Numbered from the stretch's first letter, positions 23,648-37,029 are shown. The stretch: DNA of 64,000 nucleotides from Coprinellus micaceus (GCA_951394405.1 OX596345.1:1612001-1676000), one strand, 5' to 3'. Numbers and translations are program-made. The notes: generated by a model from the sequence alone, not told the origin.

Positions 23648-25799
23648 TCACAAGGAGAATACCTCGGTGTGCAGGCCCATAATGCCCACATCCAACCCAC
23701 GGTGCATTTGCAGCCTCGCCACCGCATTCGCCGCCTCCCTCGTCAGGCTCTCTGGGCCACTCGCGCACACCGCTAGCCCACCTCCAAGGCCAATCCAGGG
23801 CAGCCTATTCCTGACACTCGGGTCAAAGTCATCTGACCCCTCAAGCTCCACTTCAGAAGATTCTTGAGTAGTGACGGTAGTAGCCGTCGCAGGTCGGCCG
23901 TTTGAGCCCTTGGCGGTAGGGAGGCGTGCGATGACCGCGATTCCAGTCGGGGATTGGGCTGCTTCAAGGGACTTGGCGCTCGTTGCCTCGGGGGGAGTAA
24001 GGAGGTCGTTCAGGACCTTGTAAATTGACGGCCTGACGATCGTAACGTCGCAGTTGGGGATGGGTGGTACTGCTTCGGGGTTGCACAAGCACGTCACGTA
24101 TACCGAGATGTGTACGCTGAGGTCCGACGAAGCAGCCATCGTCGCAATGTCCATGAGCGCAGGAGCGAACCAGTCGATAGCCCCAAATGACCTGATGCAC
24201 CACGCAAACTCGATGCGCTTGGTGATCTCGCCGTTCCTCCTACCGAGCTTGACGCACCGTCCCACAATGTCATCGAGGAGGCCAAGTGTGAAGGTAGCGC
24301 CAGCGCCCCCGGCGAAGAGGAGAACGCTCTCGTAGCGTCCGAGGTCGACGCTGCATCCTCCATAGGGTCCGTCGATCATGACTTGGACAGGAACTTCAGG
24401 GGGAGGCGAGGCGAAGACGGCACGCTTAGCCTTGGTGGCTAGCTGGGCACTCGACATGGCGACGGGCTTCGATCCCGCCTTCTCGTCGAGACATGCCTCT
24501 TCCTGCTGTTTTAACACTTCCACTGTCTGCGTTGCATAGTCGTTCAGAGACTTGGTCCAGTCGCCCATCACTCGCACACCAAGGTTCACGCCCTGCGGAA
24601 CGGCGGTGATGCAAGTGGTCTCGGGCGGGGCGGTGAAGATTGTGAACGGGTGTGATTCGAGTACCCTTCCAGCGGAGAAGACGCGCAAGCGGACGTGCTG
24701 CCCGGCAGTCCACCCGTCGGTGCAATCTTGAACGTGGACAAGCGTCATCTGGGTGCCTGAGGGCACAAGAATGGCATCCTTGATTCGGAGGCGGAACATG
24801 CGCATGAGGAGGTCGAGCCCGTAGAATGCCAGCGCGGGGAAGATCCAGGGCACAGCCTCGGGCGTGTGGTAGCACACGGTGATGAAGAACGCGACGTAGA
24901 GCAGAATGCTGGGGTTGCCGTTAGCGTGGCGATCATCGTCAGGGAAAAGGGAAGAACGTACTGGAGACCGTAGAAGATATTGTACATCCAACGCCTCACG
25001 GGTCGGAGAGAGGTGAGGACGATGATACAGAGGAGGGCAAATGCTGCTATTCCCGTCTCTTCCTTCTCCTGTCCAATAATGGGGGTGAAGGTTTCGAGGT
25101 GGTTCTTAATCCAGAGAGTCCCGTGGATCAAGCTGCCAAGGAAGATGCCTCGACCGCCCCACTTGTGCACAAAATTGAGCTTCTCGTAGCCGTTTCCTGG
25201 ACCAAGGACGAGCGAGAGCAAGGAATTCTTGGTTGCGAATAGAAACACGAGAGGGATCTGAGCCACGGCGATCCTCCCTGCTCTGTTTGCGTTCTTGACG
25301 AGCGATGCATCGACCGTAATACAGGCCACTACCAGGGTAATGTACCCGCCGAGAATGAGCACTGGAAGCACATCAGCACCGAGGAAACCAAGGGAAGGGT
25401 GCTACATACGCTGAGCAAGGTTCAACTCAAACCCAGGAAGCGACCAGTAGAGCCATGAAGAGGCTTTATCGGAAAGGGCTTCCAACTTTCCGCCCCTGCT
25501 CCCCACTTTCTGTCCACCCAATAGTGAAGTGTAATGATTGCGGTTCCAATCTTCCCTGATGCCCAGGGTGTCATTAAAGGCTCTGCCTTTGCGGATAGCA
25601 CGAAGTAGCTTTGGAAGGGAGATCACAATGAAGAATCCAAGCACAGAGGCCCACACGATCGTGAACTTGTGCACGAATTCACGATCGACCTTTGCATAAC
25701 TGCGGCTGGTCAGTTTGTGGCTCTGGCTCCCGTTAAGCCCACGTACTTTGGCCCAAGAAATTGGGTAGGCACCACGGGGGGTGCACCAGCACTTGACAT
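23648..25799 (-). CDS. Ferric/cupric reductase (FRE-type flavocytochrome b)
   Basis: Four exons: 25799-25747, 25699-25410, 25361-24962 and 24908-23648. They close in phase to 667 residues. The start MSSAGAPPVVPTQFLGPN is preferred because the first intron (48 nt, CTGAC branch) then splices cleanly. Several membrane helices follow. Heme ligand pairs are His about 180/194 (NFVHKWGGRG, SLIHG) and about 248/262 (YGLHILLY, VCYHTPEA), each 14 apart as in FRE proteins. The FAD motif is ESHPFTIF. The NAD(P)H half has DGPYGG and LFAGGAGATFTLGLL, and the protein ends in HTEVFSL. Family role: plasma-membrane reduction of extracellular Fe(III) or Cu(II) before uptake. No permease or multicopper oxidase lies nearby. 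Confidence 0.88.
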
Positions 25800-26083
25800 T
25801 GTGGACCTGAACGAAGATGCGCGGGGCAGCAGAGGACCGCAGCAGTTGATGGGATATGGACATAAGTTCTCACACCTAAATGGATATGGTCAACTCTTTC
25901 CAAGCTTATTCGTGTTTCTTCATGAGATCTGAGACGATGGCTTAAAATTTAAGACTAAAAATACAGCAGAAGTGGGTATACAGTTTACTATATTGATACA
26001 GGTTGGCAGCAATAAACACAGCTCACAAACAGGGAATATATGATGAGGATGCCGGCGAAAACGAGGGTTCAGTTGAAGGAAGA

Positions 26084-28039
26084 TTAGTCAAAAGAAATGA
26101 GAGCGACCTCGCTTGCACGGAGGGTGAAGCCGGTAGGGTTCAGTACCTCAATGCGGGAGATGCCCTGAGGAAGGGCGTCACTCGTCTCGAAGGACTTGCC
26201 ACCCCAAGTCAGGCCGGAGGTGGCATCGGAGGATCTGTTGCGGGATCAGCTGGGGTTGGAGGATATGTGTGTCACGGTTGGATGTGATACTTACGGGATG
26301 TACAACCTCTTGATGGTAGCCTGACCTGTAGATCCTTCGAATGAGATGTTAATGTGAGCCTGAGGTCGAGAGCTATCCGACTTCAAGTACAACTGGGTGT
26401 TGATGAAGATAGCCTTTGCGAGCTTGTCGCCGTCATAGAAAGCGTAGCCGGAAACGCTACTATCCCCAGTAGCGACCTCGACGACGCGAGTCTGGCCACT
26501 GGGTCCAATAGCTTCTGCCGCAATGACGGCTGCGTAGTACGATGGCGCGATATAGGCGGGTGAAGGAGGGGCAAGGACAGCATTATCGAGGGGCGAGCGG
26601 GGGAGGGAAGTAGGTTGGAGGAAGTTGAACTTGTAACCGACTCCTTGGTGGAAGTACACGCGCGAGATGCCGAGCCGGGAGGCATAGAGGAGGTAGTCAA
26701 GGGCCCAAATCGCCGAGCTTGCGACGTTACTAACCCCAGACGCACCCTATGTCAAAACATTGAACAAGCCGAGAGTGTAAAATGGGATTGTCCACTCACA
26801 TGACACGAGAAGCTATTGGCTTCACCCAGGACGTATTCGAGGCCCTTGGCCTTGACCGTAGCGATGTCGTCCTTGAACACATCCAAGCCAGAACGAATGT
26901 TGGCCTTGGACACTAAGTTCCCGAGATCCTTAGCGCTGCCCTTGCATGCGGTCCCACTGTAGTGGTGCTGAGAGAAACTAATGAACGGGCAGATGGTCAG
27001 TCGTCCACAAGTGGGTAAAAAATGTGGCCAATCTCACGTTTTGACGTTGCTAGAGATCGCGTCATAGACCAAGCCGTTGTCGATGAGATATTTTGCAGAC
27101 CAAGTATTCGACTGCTTGGTTCCAAGAGAAGAGATAGAACCAGCCCAGAATGGAAGATCCAATGCAGGTGGAAGCCAACCAGACCGGATGACTTCGATAA
27201 TATTCTTCACCCAGTTTCTCCACCTGAATGATTTCTATCAATCAACGTTGGAGATACATGGAATAAGAAGGGCCACGTACTCGGGGATATATTTCGATGA
27301 GTTGTCCGACCACTTGGGATCCCAACTGCGATAGTAGTTGTCCTTTCCGTAGCGATCGGGCTCATGTCCCAACTCAATGGCCTCCAACGTAATACCTTGG
27401 TCCACGACCCCTTGGGAGTCGAAGGCCTTGGTGATCAAATTGGCGTAGACTGAGGCACGGAGGTCGTCATTAGCTCCGTAGTTGAGTGCAGCGACGACCT
27501 TGGTGTCTATGAGGGTAAACGTCAGTCCGCAGGGTCACAGGAAAAACTCAAAAGGATGCTCACTTTTGGGGAGGAAGCGGACTGTCGGATAAAAGTCTGA
27601 GCCAACAGCCATACCGTAAGCACCGGGGTACGGCAGGTTGCTGCTCGCGGTGGCATTGTTGTAGTATGCTTGGGAGAACTGAACACGGCCATGTCAGTGA
27701 GCTTACGGTCTGTGTAGGCCGCTCAGTGACAGTGCGAGATCATACCTGTGTGGCTGAAGAAGGGTTGGCTGCATCACCCGCCTGTCCTCCGATCCTGATC
27801 CGTGGTGGCACGCCTGTCAACCTAACGAGGTTGTCCAAGCTGTTGTAGAAAAAGTCATTCCGCGAGGTAGAGCCGACGAAAGAAACCCAACCATCCTGCT
27901 CGATGGACAGGGAAACGTGGTCGGGGGCGATGGTACTCGCGCCCTCGGGTGCTTGAGCAGGGATGGTGACATCCAACGCTCTGGCACTTGTGCTAAGGAG
28001 AAGGAAAAGGAAGACTTTGTTGAAAGTGGGGGAGAGCAT
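26084..28039 (-). CDS. Secreted GH79 glycosidase (beta-glucuronidase type)
   Basis: Seven exons: 28039-27746, 27678-27564, 27506-27281, 27223-27038, 26977-26800, 26746-26295 and 26234-26084. They close in phase to 533 residues. The N-terminus is a signal peptide (KVFLFLLLSTSARA). The barrel shows LTGVPPRIRIGGQAGD, the likely acid/base Glu in IELGHEPDRYG, and the likely nucleophile Glu in YVLGEANSFSCHG. It continues with SSAIWALDYLLYASRLGISR and a C-terminal beta domain ending SEVALISFD. Fungal GH79 enzymes remove glucuronic acid or 4-O-methyl-glucuronic acid from arabinogalactan and similar glycans, so a role in plant-polymer breakdown outside the cell is likely. Confidence 0.9.
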
Positions 28040-29990
28040 TGTGGAATGAAAGAATTAGAACCCTTTGAACGCTGCAAGACTGGGAAGGTGGTCTTCGCAA
28101 GTTCTGCTCCAATCGAAGGCTCATCGACGCGCTTTTATACGCCTTGGTGCGGCCGCGGCATGTCCACCTGGTCTCCCCATGCTCCGTATGGGAGAGCTAC
28201 CTCGCGAGATGTTTAGCTTGCCGCTTTCTGACTTTGACGCACAATCAGCCCCTTACCATGAGAGCCCTTGAGACCGACTGACGTTAGAAAGAAGAGACTG
28301 AAGACCGAAAAAAGCAACACCTTCCTGTGGCCATAAGCTAGGCTTCGTCACGCAATGCCCTCAATACTTGGATGAGAAGCACGGAAGTAGATTTCGAGTA
28401 CCAAAGTTGGGGTTCAACCAGAGAAGCACGGAAAAACATATGAGGCAGAAGCGCAATAGTCTCGCTCGCGTGGCCGTAGGATTCCCCTTCCGACAACAAG
28501 GACTAGTCAAGCGATGATGGAGAGAAACACGGGATGTCGAAACGTGGAACCGTTTTCAGATCGTCGGATTAACTTCGACGCTAGTGTATAGAGCGAAAGG
28601 TCCGTGGACAGGATCGGGCACACAGAGCTATGGATGTGCGAGGATGTAGGTGCGGCAGGTCAAGACGGCTGTGGCAAGAAATCGTCAACAGGGGCCCACT
28701 GGGCAGATGACGACGAGCAACATCGATCAAGGAAGCGAGAACCAAGCTCGTAGGGCGCTCTATCTTGAACTCAAGAAGCTGTTAAAGACAGCCTTTCGAA
28801 GGGGGAAAGAGGTTTGCAAGCTGGGGCCGAGGTTCGAAGGCGGCTGACGGAGTTCGGAGGTATTCCCCACTGGAAACCTGGGATGATGTGATTTCCCGGT
28901 ATTTCCACAGGGAGGTGTGAGCCTATGTGAGTGGTCGACCTGTGGCACTGGAGAGGCAGAGAATCAATGATTCCGCAGTGGTTCGTCATATAAGGTAGCG
29001 CGTTCAGCTCCGAAGCAAGAATGGGGTTCTGGGAAACGCACGTCGAGGCGCTTAAACGGACATATCCCATACCAGTCTAATCACCGGGTAGATCCTGATT
29101 CCAAGAGAAATCGGAATCTTTGCCTCCAGAGCAGAGTGCGATACATGGATTAGTGGGCGAGTCTTCCCACGTGAGAGCTCTAATAGGGTGCAGAGAAAAG
29201 AAGTTCAGAACGCGACATCCTCGTGCAGCTTTACGTAGGGTATTGCTAATCCATACCCTGTGTTAGCTATCTGAATTAAGGAGATGATTAGCACTGAAGA
29301 CTCACCGAATCCTGGAGCAATGTGCCCATCCACGATGCAGCGCAGTCCCAAAGCCTGCCTTATTCGCGTTCGTCACCCACGCAATGGAACGCACTTGAAA
29401 GCGGGAACGTCCCAGATAATAGAGCCCTCGTAAAGATGAATCCGTGAGTGGGACCCGAGGTTCAAGTGACTCCTTTGTCGAGAGAATATTAGAATAGGCA
29501 GGCGGTGAGCTATGTCCGTGGGGTTTGGGGGGTCTTTTGTAAGGAACGGAGGGGACATGCCTCTATTACAGTTGTACAGTACTGTTCATCGTAATCGCGT
29601 TGGATTTGTTGGAGGTCGGCAATGAGTGAGTGAGCCTGCTTCATCAAGATGCACTGGCACAGCATCGAAACCCTATCGTTGTAGTTCTTCGGGTAGGCGA
29701 GTGAAATTGGAGCAGTATTCAACGATACAAAGCATAAGCCGTAGAATCCGGTTTCTTGGAGGTTTCTTGTTTCAAGATTCGTAATTCTTGGAGGGAGAAG
29801 GGAGCAACCGCCAAGCCTTTCGAGTCGAGTCGAGTTGGCCACTGATGGTTGTGCTTGCTTGCTTCTGACGGCGCTGGCAAATGATAAGATGATGATGCCA
29901 AACATGAGCTCATTGTCGGGCGCGACGGCGAGGACGTCCAGGTCTGTCACAGTGAGCGACGCCTCTTCCAACGTCGAACGTACTCTCAGG
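28040..29990. other. Intergenic, about 1.95 kb, no gene supported
   Basis: Between the divergent GH79 (-) and Sec24-type (+) genes. The - strand is open at 29971-29510, but the translation shows no family features and overlaps the Sec24 promoter, so I do not call it. No repeats or RNA genes were recognised. Confidence 0.4.
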
Positions 29991-32900
29991 ATGTACCCGC
30001 ACCCTAATCATATTCCCCAACCCCCGCACTCTGCAGGCTTGGATTATAAAGGTAAGAGAGGGTTCAATGACATAGTGATTTATGCTCACGCAAGAAGGAC
30101 AGGATTACGACCTCGTATCGATCCAACACAAGTACCTTCTCCAATCGAGGCGATAGAAAACGACAGAATAGCATGGCAGACCAAGGCGTTTCCAACTTTG
30201 CCGGGAACCCATGCCCCACTTTGCACGTCCGATTTCGTTGCGGTAGATCAAGGTGCGTTGCGCTCGAATAGTTTCTTGGAAAGGTGGGTTATAATGTATA
30301 TTGGACAGGCAATGCATCCCCCAAGTTCGCCCGTGTGTCCACTTGGAATATGCCATACAATCACAAGTTGGCATCCGAGTGCCAGATACCCCTTTCCGCC
30401 GTATTCCAACCCTTCGTAGACCTCGACCCGCGCGAAGAGCCCGTTCCTCTAGTCGAAACCGGTCCGACGGGGCCCCTCCGGTGCAAGAGGTGTAGGGGGT
30501 ACGTGAATCCATGGTGCATCTGGGTAGCAGGCGGGAATCGGTGGAAGTGCAATCTATGCGGGCACGAGACGCAAGGTCTGTCCAGTGTTCGTGTTCACAG
30601 CGTGACATTCAACCAATACAGCCACCCCCAGTTCCCCCAGAGGATTTCTGTAACCTGGATGCGAGTAGCCTACGCTTGGACTATCTGCAACGGCCCGAAC
30701 TGCACAAGGGCATCTATGACTTTGTGGTGCCAGAGGAGTACTGGGCTCAGCACCCTCCGACAAGAATAGAGATGCCCTACGTGTCGGAAGAGCCCCCGCC
30801 AACGGGACCCCGGCCGCCAGCTCCCATGGATTACATCTTCGCGTTCGACGTCTCGGAGCAGGCCACGCGCACGGGGGTCCTGGTCGATGCATGCGCCTCG
30901 CTCCTCCAGATGCTATACGGGCGAACCCTCGAAGACGGGGCGACGCTCGATCCCTACTTCCCTCCAAAGAGCAAGATTGGGATCCTCACATTCGACAGCT
31001 CGATCCACTTCCACGACCTCTCCGTGCGTTATATTTATACAGTTCCAACATTTCTCTAACGCTTTCCCAGTCAGACTTGACCCCGATGCTCATCATGGGT
31101 GACCTAGACGATGTGTTCACACCAATCCGGACAGGCCTGTTTGTCGACCCAGCCGAGCGTCGGAAATCCGTCGAATCGCTGCTGCAGAGCCTCCCGACCC
31201 GCTTCAATGGCACGGTCGAACGATCCGCCGCACTGTCCTCCGCCGTCCGAGCAGGTTTGGCCGCCTTTGCTGGGCGCGGCGGGCACTTGATCATCTTCCA
31301 AAGCACCATCCCCACCATCGGCCCCGGTGCCCTTCCCCCCGCGCCTAGTGAGGATTCGATGTACGGCACAAGCGAGGAGATGAAGCTGCACATGCCGCGC
31401 GACAAGCTGTGGCTGGACATCGCCGAGGAGTGCATTGACGACGGCGTGGGCGTGACGCTCTTCCTGGCGCCTTCAGCTTACATCGACGTTGGCTCAGTTG
31501 GGGCTTTGGCGTCCGTGACTGGGGGTGAGATATTCTTCCACCCGCGGTACGACCCTCCGAGGGACGCGGCGGTGTTAGATTCGCAGATCCAGAGGGTGAT
31601 GACGCGGTACCAGGGGTTTAATTGCGATTTGCGTGTGAGGGCGTCGAATGGGCTGCGGGTCACGAAGTACCATGGGAACTTCTACAAGAGGTCTGCCACG
31701 GATATCGAGCTTGGGATATTGGACGCCGACAAGTCAATATCCATCGAGCTCGACCACACAGGAACTCTAGATCCAAGAGGGAATGCGCACCTACAGTGTG
31801 CGGTACTCTATACCTCTGTCGATGGTCAACGGAGAGTGAGAGTGATCAATCTCGCACTCAACGTCGTGGAGTTGGCGGGCAGCGTGTACCAGTACGCGGA
31901 TATGGAGACGACTGTTGCTCACTTCGCGAGGGAAGGTAAAGATCCTAAACCGTTGGTTATGAAGGTGTGCGAAGTGTAATTAATCTCCATTTTAGCCATG
32001 CACAACCTGGTCAACCAGAGGATAGCCATCATCCGGGACGACCTCACGGAAAGGTGCTCAGCCCTACTCCTTGGATATCGCCAGCAATGCGCTGCTGCGA
32101 CAAGACACACACAGCTCATCATACCAGAAGCTTTCCGCGCTCTACCCGCCTTCATCCTTGCCCTGCAAAAGAGCAAGCCGCTCAAAGGTAAGTACTTATT
32201 CTTTGGTCATGCCACATCCTCCCTTGAAGCCCGCTCACGTATGTGTCTCGTAGCCCGGCAAGTATCCTCTGACGTCCGCAACTACGAGATCCACAAGATC
32301 AAATCTATGGACCTCCGCTCTCTCATCCACCACCTATACCCCCGCCTCATGGCCCTGCACGACCTCGAAGACACCATCGCTGTCCCACAGGAAATCGAAC
32401 AACCCGATGGGACGTTCGCTACGCAAATAGCATTTCCCTCATGTACACGCGACACCCACACCTTCATGGAGTCAGGCGGATTGTATCTTATCGGTGCGTT
32501 CAACTTTGTGACCAGCATGCGCAGGATGCGCGTTGCCGAATGACAGGAAACCGGATATTAACGTTGGGTTGTGCGCTTAGACAACGAGGAGACGATTATC
32601 TTTTGGGTTGGGGCGGGGGCTTCACCGCAGCTTCTCCATGACTTACTTGGGCAGGATGACTTTATGTCGATATCGCCACATACGGTATGTCGTCCGTCTT
32701 TCATAATATTTGCCTCCCCGTGGTATTCGAAACGTTGGACTCACATATGTGCATTGTAGCATTACCTACCTCAGCTGGATACACTTCTCTCACAGCAAGT
32801 ACGGAATATTCTTAACGCGAGATACGCACACAGAAAGCGCATGCCCAAGATGTACGTAGCGCGACAGAATACGGACGGCACCGAGCTGGAGTTCAGCGAC

Positions 32901-33160
32901 ATGTTGGTTGAGGATCAGAACAATGGAGCGATGTCCTACGTCGATTGTCCGTCTTCCCCTTCACATCACCCCATTCATTTTGCTGATAAGCTTGGCTTCG
33001 TGTAGACTTGGCGATCCTCCACCGTCAAATCTCTGCAATTGTGAGTGACCATACCTCTTAAGCGATTTTCGGGTCGACGTTGACCTGTGCTACCTTTTTG
33101 TAGCTTACGGGGAGTGACTCTTACACGAGGGGAGCGACTTCAATGAGGTCCCCATGGTAG
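29991..33160 (+). CDS. COPII coat subunit, Sec24 family (Sfb3/Lst1-like)
   Basis: Eleven exons: 29991-30051, 30103-30252, 30309-30575, 30632-31023, 31071-31935, 31996-32187, 32254-32493, 32581-32684, 32760-32946, 33006-33040 and 33104-33160. Total 849 residues, in phase. A short N-terminus ([28 protein letters not shown]) leads to [16 protein letters not shown]. The zinc finger CKRC...KCNLC, the trunk ([21 protein letters not shown]), the beta-sandwich, the helical domain ([17 protein letters not shown]) and the gelsolin-like end ([10 protein letters not shown]) follow in Sec24 order. It selects cargo and forms the inner COPII coat with Sec23 at ER exit sites. The short N-terminus and the sequence fit the Sfb3/Lst1 branch better than Sec24 itself. 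Confidence 0.9.
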
Positions 33161-34539
33161 TCTACTAGGTTTAGGGTGAGTAAGCTTCGTGCGTGGACGG
33201 GGAGCCGATTGAATGACAAGCCCATGCGCAGGACTGGGCGGGTCCACTCTACGGTTGCTTTGCGGTTGATTCAATAGATAAAATTGGCGGATGGCCGAGA
33301 TGCATCCGCTGAATTTCATTTAGGCGGGACTAGAATCACAGTTCTCCACCTTTCTCCACCCTCTCTCCCTGGAAAGTTCGACTTTCGCCCCAACCCTCCG
33401 AACGCAGCCAACTCCGGGTCGGTCTGGCACACATATAAGTGTTGGAATTCCACGGCAGAACCAGCGATGATCGCACCAGAGCTCAACTAATTTTTGGGGG
33501 CCGCAGCGGTGGTGTACGACCGTAGATGATCTCTACCAGACCCTGTCGGTTGCGACTTTTTACTAACGATTCAGGGCGCCGTAGGTTTCATCTTTCGACG
33601 GATTCTATGGATACAGGCATCTACCCTGGCATGCGAAACGCGAATGACAATTGACGGCAAGCAGGCGTGAAGGCCGTCCAAGGTTATTTTATCACAAGAT
33701 TTGCGGTGCGTCATGGGATGCGCTCGGCCTAATGTTTCTCGAGTTTTGATCACCATCTAAGGTTGCCGATACAAGCTTCTTTCAGGGGTATCGATAGGCG
33801 CTCGACATTTATTTGTTCTCCCTTCTTCAGCCTTCTTTCAGCATTCGTCTTCTAGTAAGAACACTTGTTGGAGCCGTTTATCAGTATCTTTGCCGACATA
33901 TGCAAGCTGCGGTGATCATCAAGCGACATCCGCATTTCGACAGATTGACCTTCTGTAAACGCGTGGGCAGTAAAGTGGCCACTGGAGGGAGAAATGACGA
34001 GAGAGCTGGCCTCTGTGAAAATCCAGGCCAGTTCAAGACCGACGACGTGTAAACAGCGCTCTCAGCGGCTGACGACAGATAACTGTTTCAACTTCCACCG
34101 GCGTCCACGGTTGACAACAGACCTCTCGTTGCGAGGTTTGGCGATGTTGAAGCGCTCCGAGGCGCGCCCGAGACCTTCGAGACGCTGGCCATTATGAACT
34201 GGAGCCGGAGTCCATGATAGTTAGGGAGCAACGAGGACGTAGCCGAAGACGGCAGTTTAGTGCGCTTCCGAACCCCACATCGCGTGCTGCATCCGCATCG
34301 CTATTTCCTGTTTCGCTCCACTGAACAACGACCACTTCGCAATCTGTCTCGTTCACCTGACATATGACACATGTTTATCGCAGGGAACGGAAGTAGAGCG
34401 CAAACATATACTTCCCTCGAGTCCCCACACAACTCCCATCCGTCATTCTCTCGCGTCGCCCCCCACCACCGGCTCGTTTTCACACTCTGACCCCAACCAC
34501 GACAATCCCGCGACAGCAGTGGACGGTCACCCCCACACG
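33161..34539. other. Intergenic, about 1.4 kb
   Basis: Only short unrelated open frames on both strands. No repeat, RNA gene or conserved protein was recognised. The last few hundred bases must carry the promoter of the next gene. Confidence 0.4.
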
Positions 34540-36504
34540 ATGGAGCCAACACAACAGTTCCTGCGGCCCTCTCACCACTCGCATGGCGAGTCTTTCTCCT
34601 TGATAGCATCTACCTCGTCGGTAGAGGGCGACTTGCCTTACGCGAATTCGTGTCTCGAATACGGCCTCGATCTTATCACACGCGCGCTCACCGAGCAAGA
34701 CCCCGACTCACCACGATCGTCCACATCCATTCGCCCATCATCCCCCACTCAGCCACCACGCCACCAACACGAAGAGATTGATCATGGGGTCCAGCGCCGG
34801 CAGCAAGTAAGGATTACATTCACCGGAGCAGTGGCAGAGGGAGAGGAAGATCTTCGGAGGTGGAATAATAGAAGGGTTGGGAGCGGGCAATCCTCTGGGT
34901 GGGAGGAGGATGAGACAGAGGGCGACATCAGGCAGCGATGGAGGAGGGGAACGGTTTTCTTGGACGAAGGGGACGACCAAGGGTACTTGGATGACGGCAG
35001 CTACGGCCGACGTCGAATTACCATCAGCACGGATCACTCTTCCGACGACGGGAGAAACGACTTGGGCCCGCTCACCCCACCCGTGAACCTCAGTGGTTTG
35101 GATGACTCCGACAGCGGCGAGGTCTGGCTAGGGAGGGACGATAGAGTTCCCTCATGGGCAGCGCCTGATATTGTCGACTACTACAGAAATGGCTGGAGCG
35201 ATGATCGTCGGAAACAGCAATCTGGCTCGGCAGGCGGTGGTACCTCAGCTGAGAGCTTGACGAGTGGCCCACAAGATCAACAGTCAGAGTGGAGAGATGA
35301 GGACGATGAAGATGTACGGGGCCTGGAGTACGAGGACGATGACTTCTCGCCCATGGATCACCTGCCAGTGCACGCCTCGTCGTCAGGTCGTTCTGTCCTA
35401 CCAGGCGGTCGGCTCTTGCTCAACACCGGATCCCAAGATGGCCACCAACCTGAGATCTCGCAACCCCGAGCTCGTCGCCCAGGGAGCGGGAGTGATGTTG
35501 CATGGAGAGATAGCGGTATCTGGTCATCGGGGCTAACCCAATCGAGGTCAGTTGCGAACCTCGGGGCGGTGGCGAGGATCCAGGAGGTCGAGGACGGGAC
35601 TACACCCTCTCCTCCACCCCGCTTGCGCGGCATGCGGTCACTACTTCTCACCAAGCCAATTGCACCCAAACGAACGCAATCCGATGGCCCAGGGGTTCCG
35701 GAAGTTGGTAGCCTGCGGGAGTTGGCTTTAAGGAGACCAGACACCGCAACCTCAACGACGGGCGCCGGAGGCAGCAGGTGGTTCGACGTCCCCAACCTCT
35801 CATCAACGCCTTCATCCTCGTCCCCAGACATCGCAAACCAACCCCGTACCTTGGCACAGCGTGAAGACAACCAGAGCCGGAAATACCATTACCAGAAACC
35901 CAAGCGGAGTCAGAGCTGGGATCTGAATGATTCGGCCAGAGGAAAGGATGTGCCCCCTGTGTCAGGCTGGGAGGACGAGCCGGAGCGAGCGACGTTGAAG
36001 AAAGAGAAAAAGCCGACGCCGTCAGTGGCGAAGGTGAAACCTCCCAAGCCAGCGCCGGTGGGTCCGCCACGCAAGGCGAACTCCGGCTGGATGAGCTCTG
36101 GCCTCGCGATGCATGGACTCACGTACCATCCACCGATGGATGTTATGCCGCGCCGTCCACATACAGCCTCAACCCCTGCAACGCCCACAACGCCCAAACT
36201 AGACACGAAGGGTAGCTCAGCTGATTCGAAGTCTTTCGTTGACACGGATTCCAAGTCAACGAAGGAGAAAAAGAGGAGGGCAAGTCGGATGGGGAACTTC
36301 GTTGTGAAGGTGCTCTCGAACAAGGGGGGTAAATCACCATCGTCCCCAGCACCACCGACGCCTTCGACGCCGATGACACCGTCTGGACTCCGGCCCCAGA
36401 GCCCGAGTGGGTCTCTGGCACTCTCAACAGTCTCAAAACCAGAAAAGAAGTCTGAGAAGGGGAAGGGGGGTACGAGTACACGACCGATGATGATTATGGC
36501 TTAG
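34540..36504 (+). CDS. Large disordered protein, function unknown
   Basis: Uninterrupted reading frame of 654 residues from the first ATG (MEPTQQFLRPSHH). No recognised domain. The N-terminal half is acidic and rich in Asp, Gly and Arg (for example YEDDDFSPMDHL). The C-terminal half is Ser/Pro/Thr-rich and basic, with runs such as STPATPTTPK and PPTPSTPMTPSG. A short, more ordered patch lies near RASRMGNFVVKVLSNKGGK. The length of the open frame, codon bias and opposite-strand stops support a real gene. It could be a cytoskeletal or signalling scaffold with phosphorylation sites, but that is a guess. Confidence 0.6.
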   Translation: MEPTQQFLRPSHHSHGESFSLIASTSSVEGDLPYANSCLEYGLDLITRALTEQDPDSPRSSTSIRPSSPTQPPRHQHEEIDHGVQRRQQVRITFTGAVAEGEEDLRRWNNRRVGSGQSSGWEEDETEGDIRQRWRRGTVFLDEGDDQGYLDDGSYGRRRITISTDHSSDDGRNDLGPLTPPVNLSGLDDSDSGEVWLGRDDRVPSWAAPDIVDYYRNGWSDDRRKQQSGSAGGGTSAESLTSGPQDQQSEWRDEDDEDVRGLEYEDDDFSPMDHLPVHASSSGRSVLPGGRLLLNTGSQDGHQPEISQPRARRPGSGSDVAWRDSGIWSSGLTQSRSVANLGAVARIQEVEDGTTPSPPPRLRGMRSLLLTKPIAPKRTQSDGPGVPEVGSLRELALRRPDTATSTTGAGGSRWFDVPNLSSTPSSSSPDIANQPRTLAQREDNQSRKYHYQKPKRSQSWDLNDSARGKDVPPVSGWEDEPERATLKKEKKPTPSVAKVKPPKPAPVGPPRKANSGWMSSGLAMHGLTYHPPMDVMPRRPHTASTPATPTTPKLDTKGSSADSKSFVDTDSKSTKEKKRRASRMGNFVVKVLSNKGGKSPSSPAPPTPSTPMTPSGLRPQSPSGSLALSTVSKPEKKSEKGKGGTSTRPMMIMA

Positions 36505-37029
36505 GGATAGCGGAGTTCAGCTATAGATTTTGTGTGCTTTCCCTGTATTATCATTGGTTCATCTACACATACGACATACTTGTTTTTGTCGGCGCTTCGA
36601 GAGCGTGGAGGACGTCGCTGATTAGCGCCCGCCTGGCTTGTGATGGCGGAGCTTCGAATGCCCGCCGCTGATGTCACGTCCGGCGGGTTGAACACCAACT
36701 CCCACCCGGTATCGGAACAATTGGACGCACTGCAATGGGAGGTAGAGCTTTCTGCTGCTGGGTAAGCCTTACACCGGGGTCATCTGGGTACCTCTTCCCA
36801 CTGACCAAGCACGCAGGTTGCTGGGACGCCTCACATCTGGGACCTAGAAGAAGTAGGTTGTCTTCTTCACATGAGGCGTAATGACCCGGACCAACTGCGC
36901 GATAAAGCTCATCCAACAAATTCTTGACCGCATCCCGAGCGCTGCTAGGCGTAATCGGGTTACGTCCTTCGAGTTCAAAGGGGAGACGTTTACACATGGT
37001 GGACATGGTGAGCCGCTGTCGCTAGTGGG
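36505..37029. other. Intergenic, about 0.5 kb
   Basis: Between two + strand genes. A - strand frame at 37006-36674 is open but has no recognisable features. Nothing is called. Confidence 0.35.

Noticed and set aside
21734..28039. Possible biosynthetic gene cluster (DUF2855, reductase, glycosidase)
   Set aside because: The three genes share only strand; no polyketide synthase, peptide synthetase, terpene cyclase or P450 is present.
29510..29971. 153-codon - strand open frame upstream of the Sec24-type gene
   Set aside because: No family features, no convincing splice partner, overlaps the promoter and start of the Sec24-type gene.
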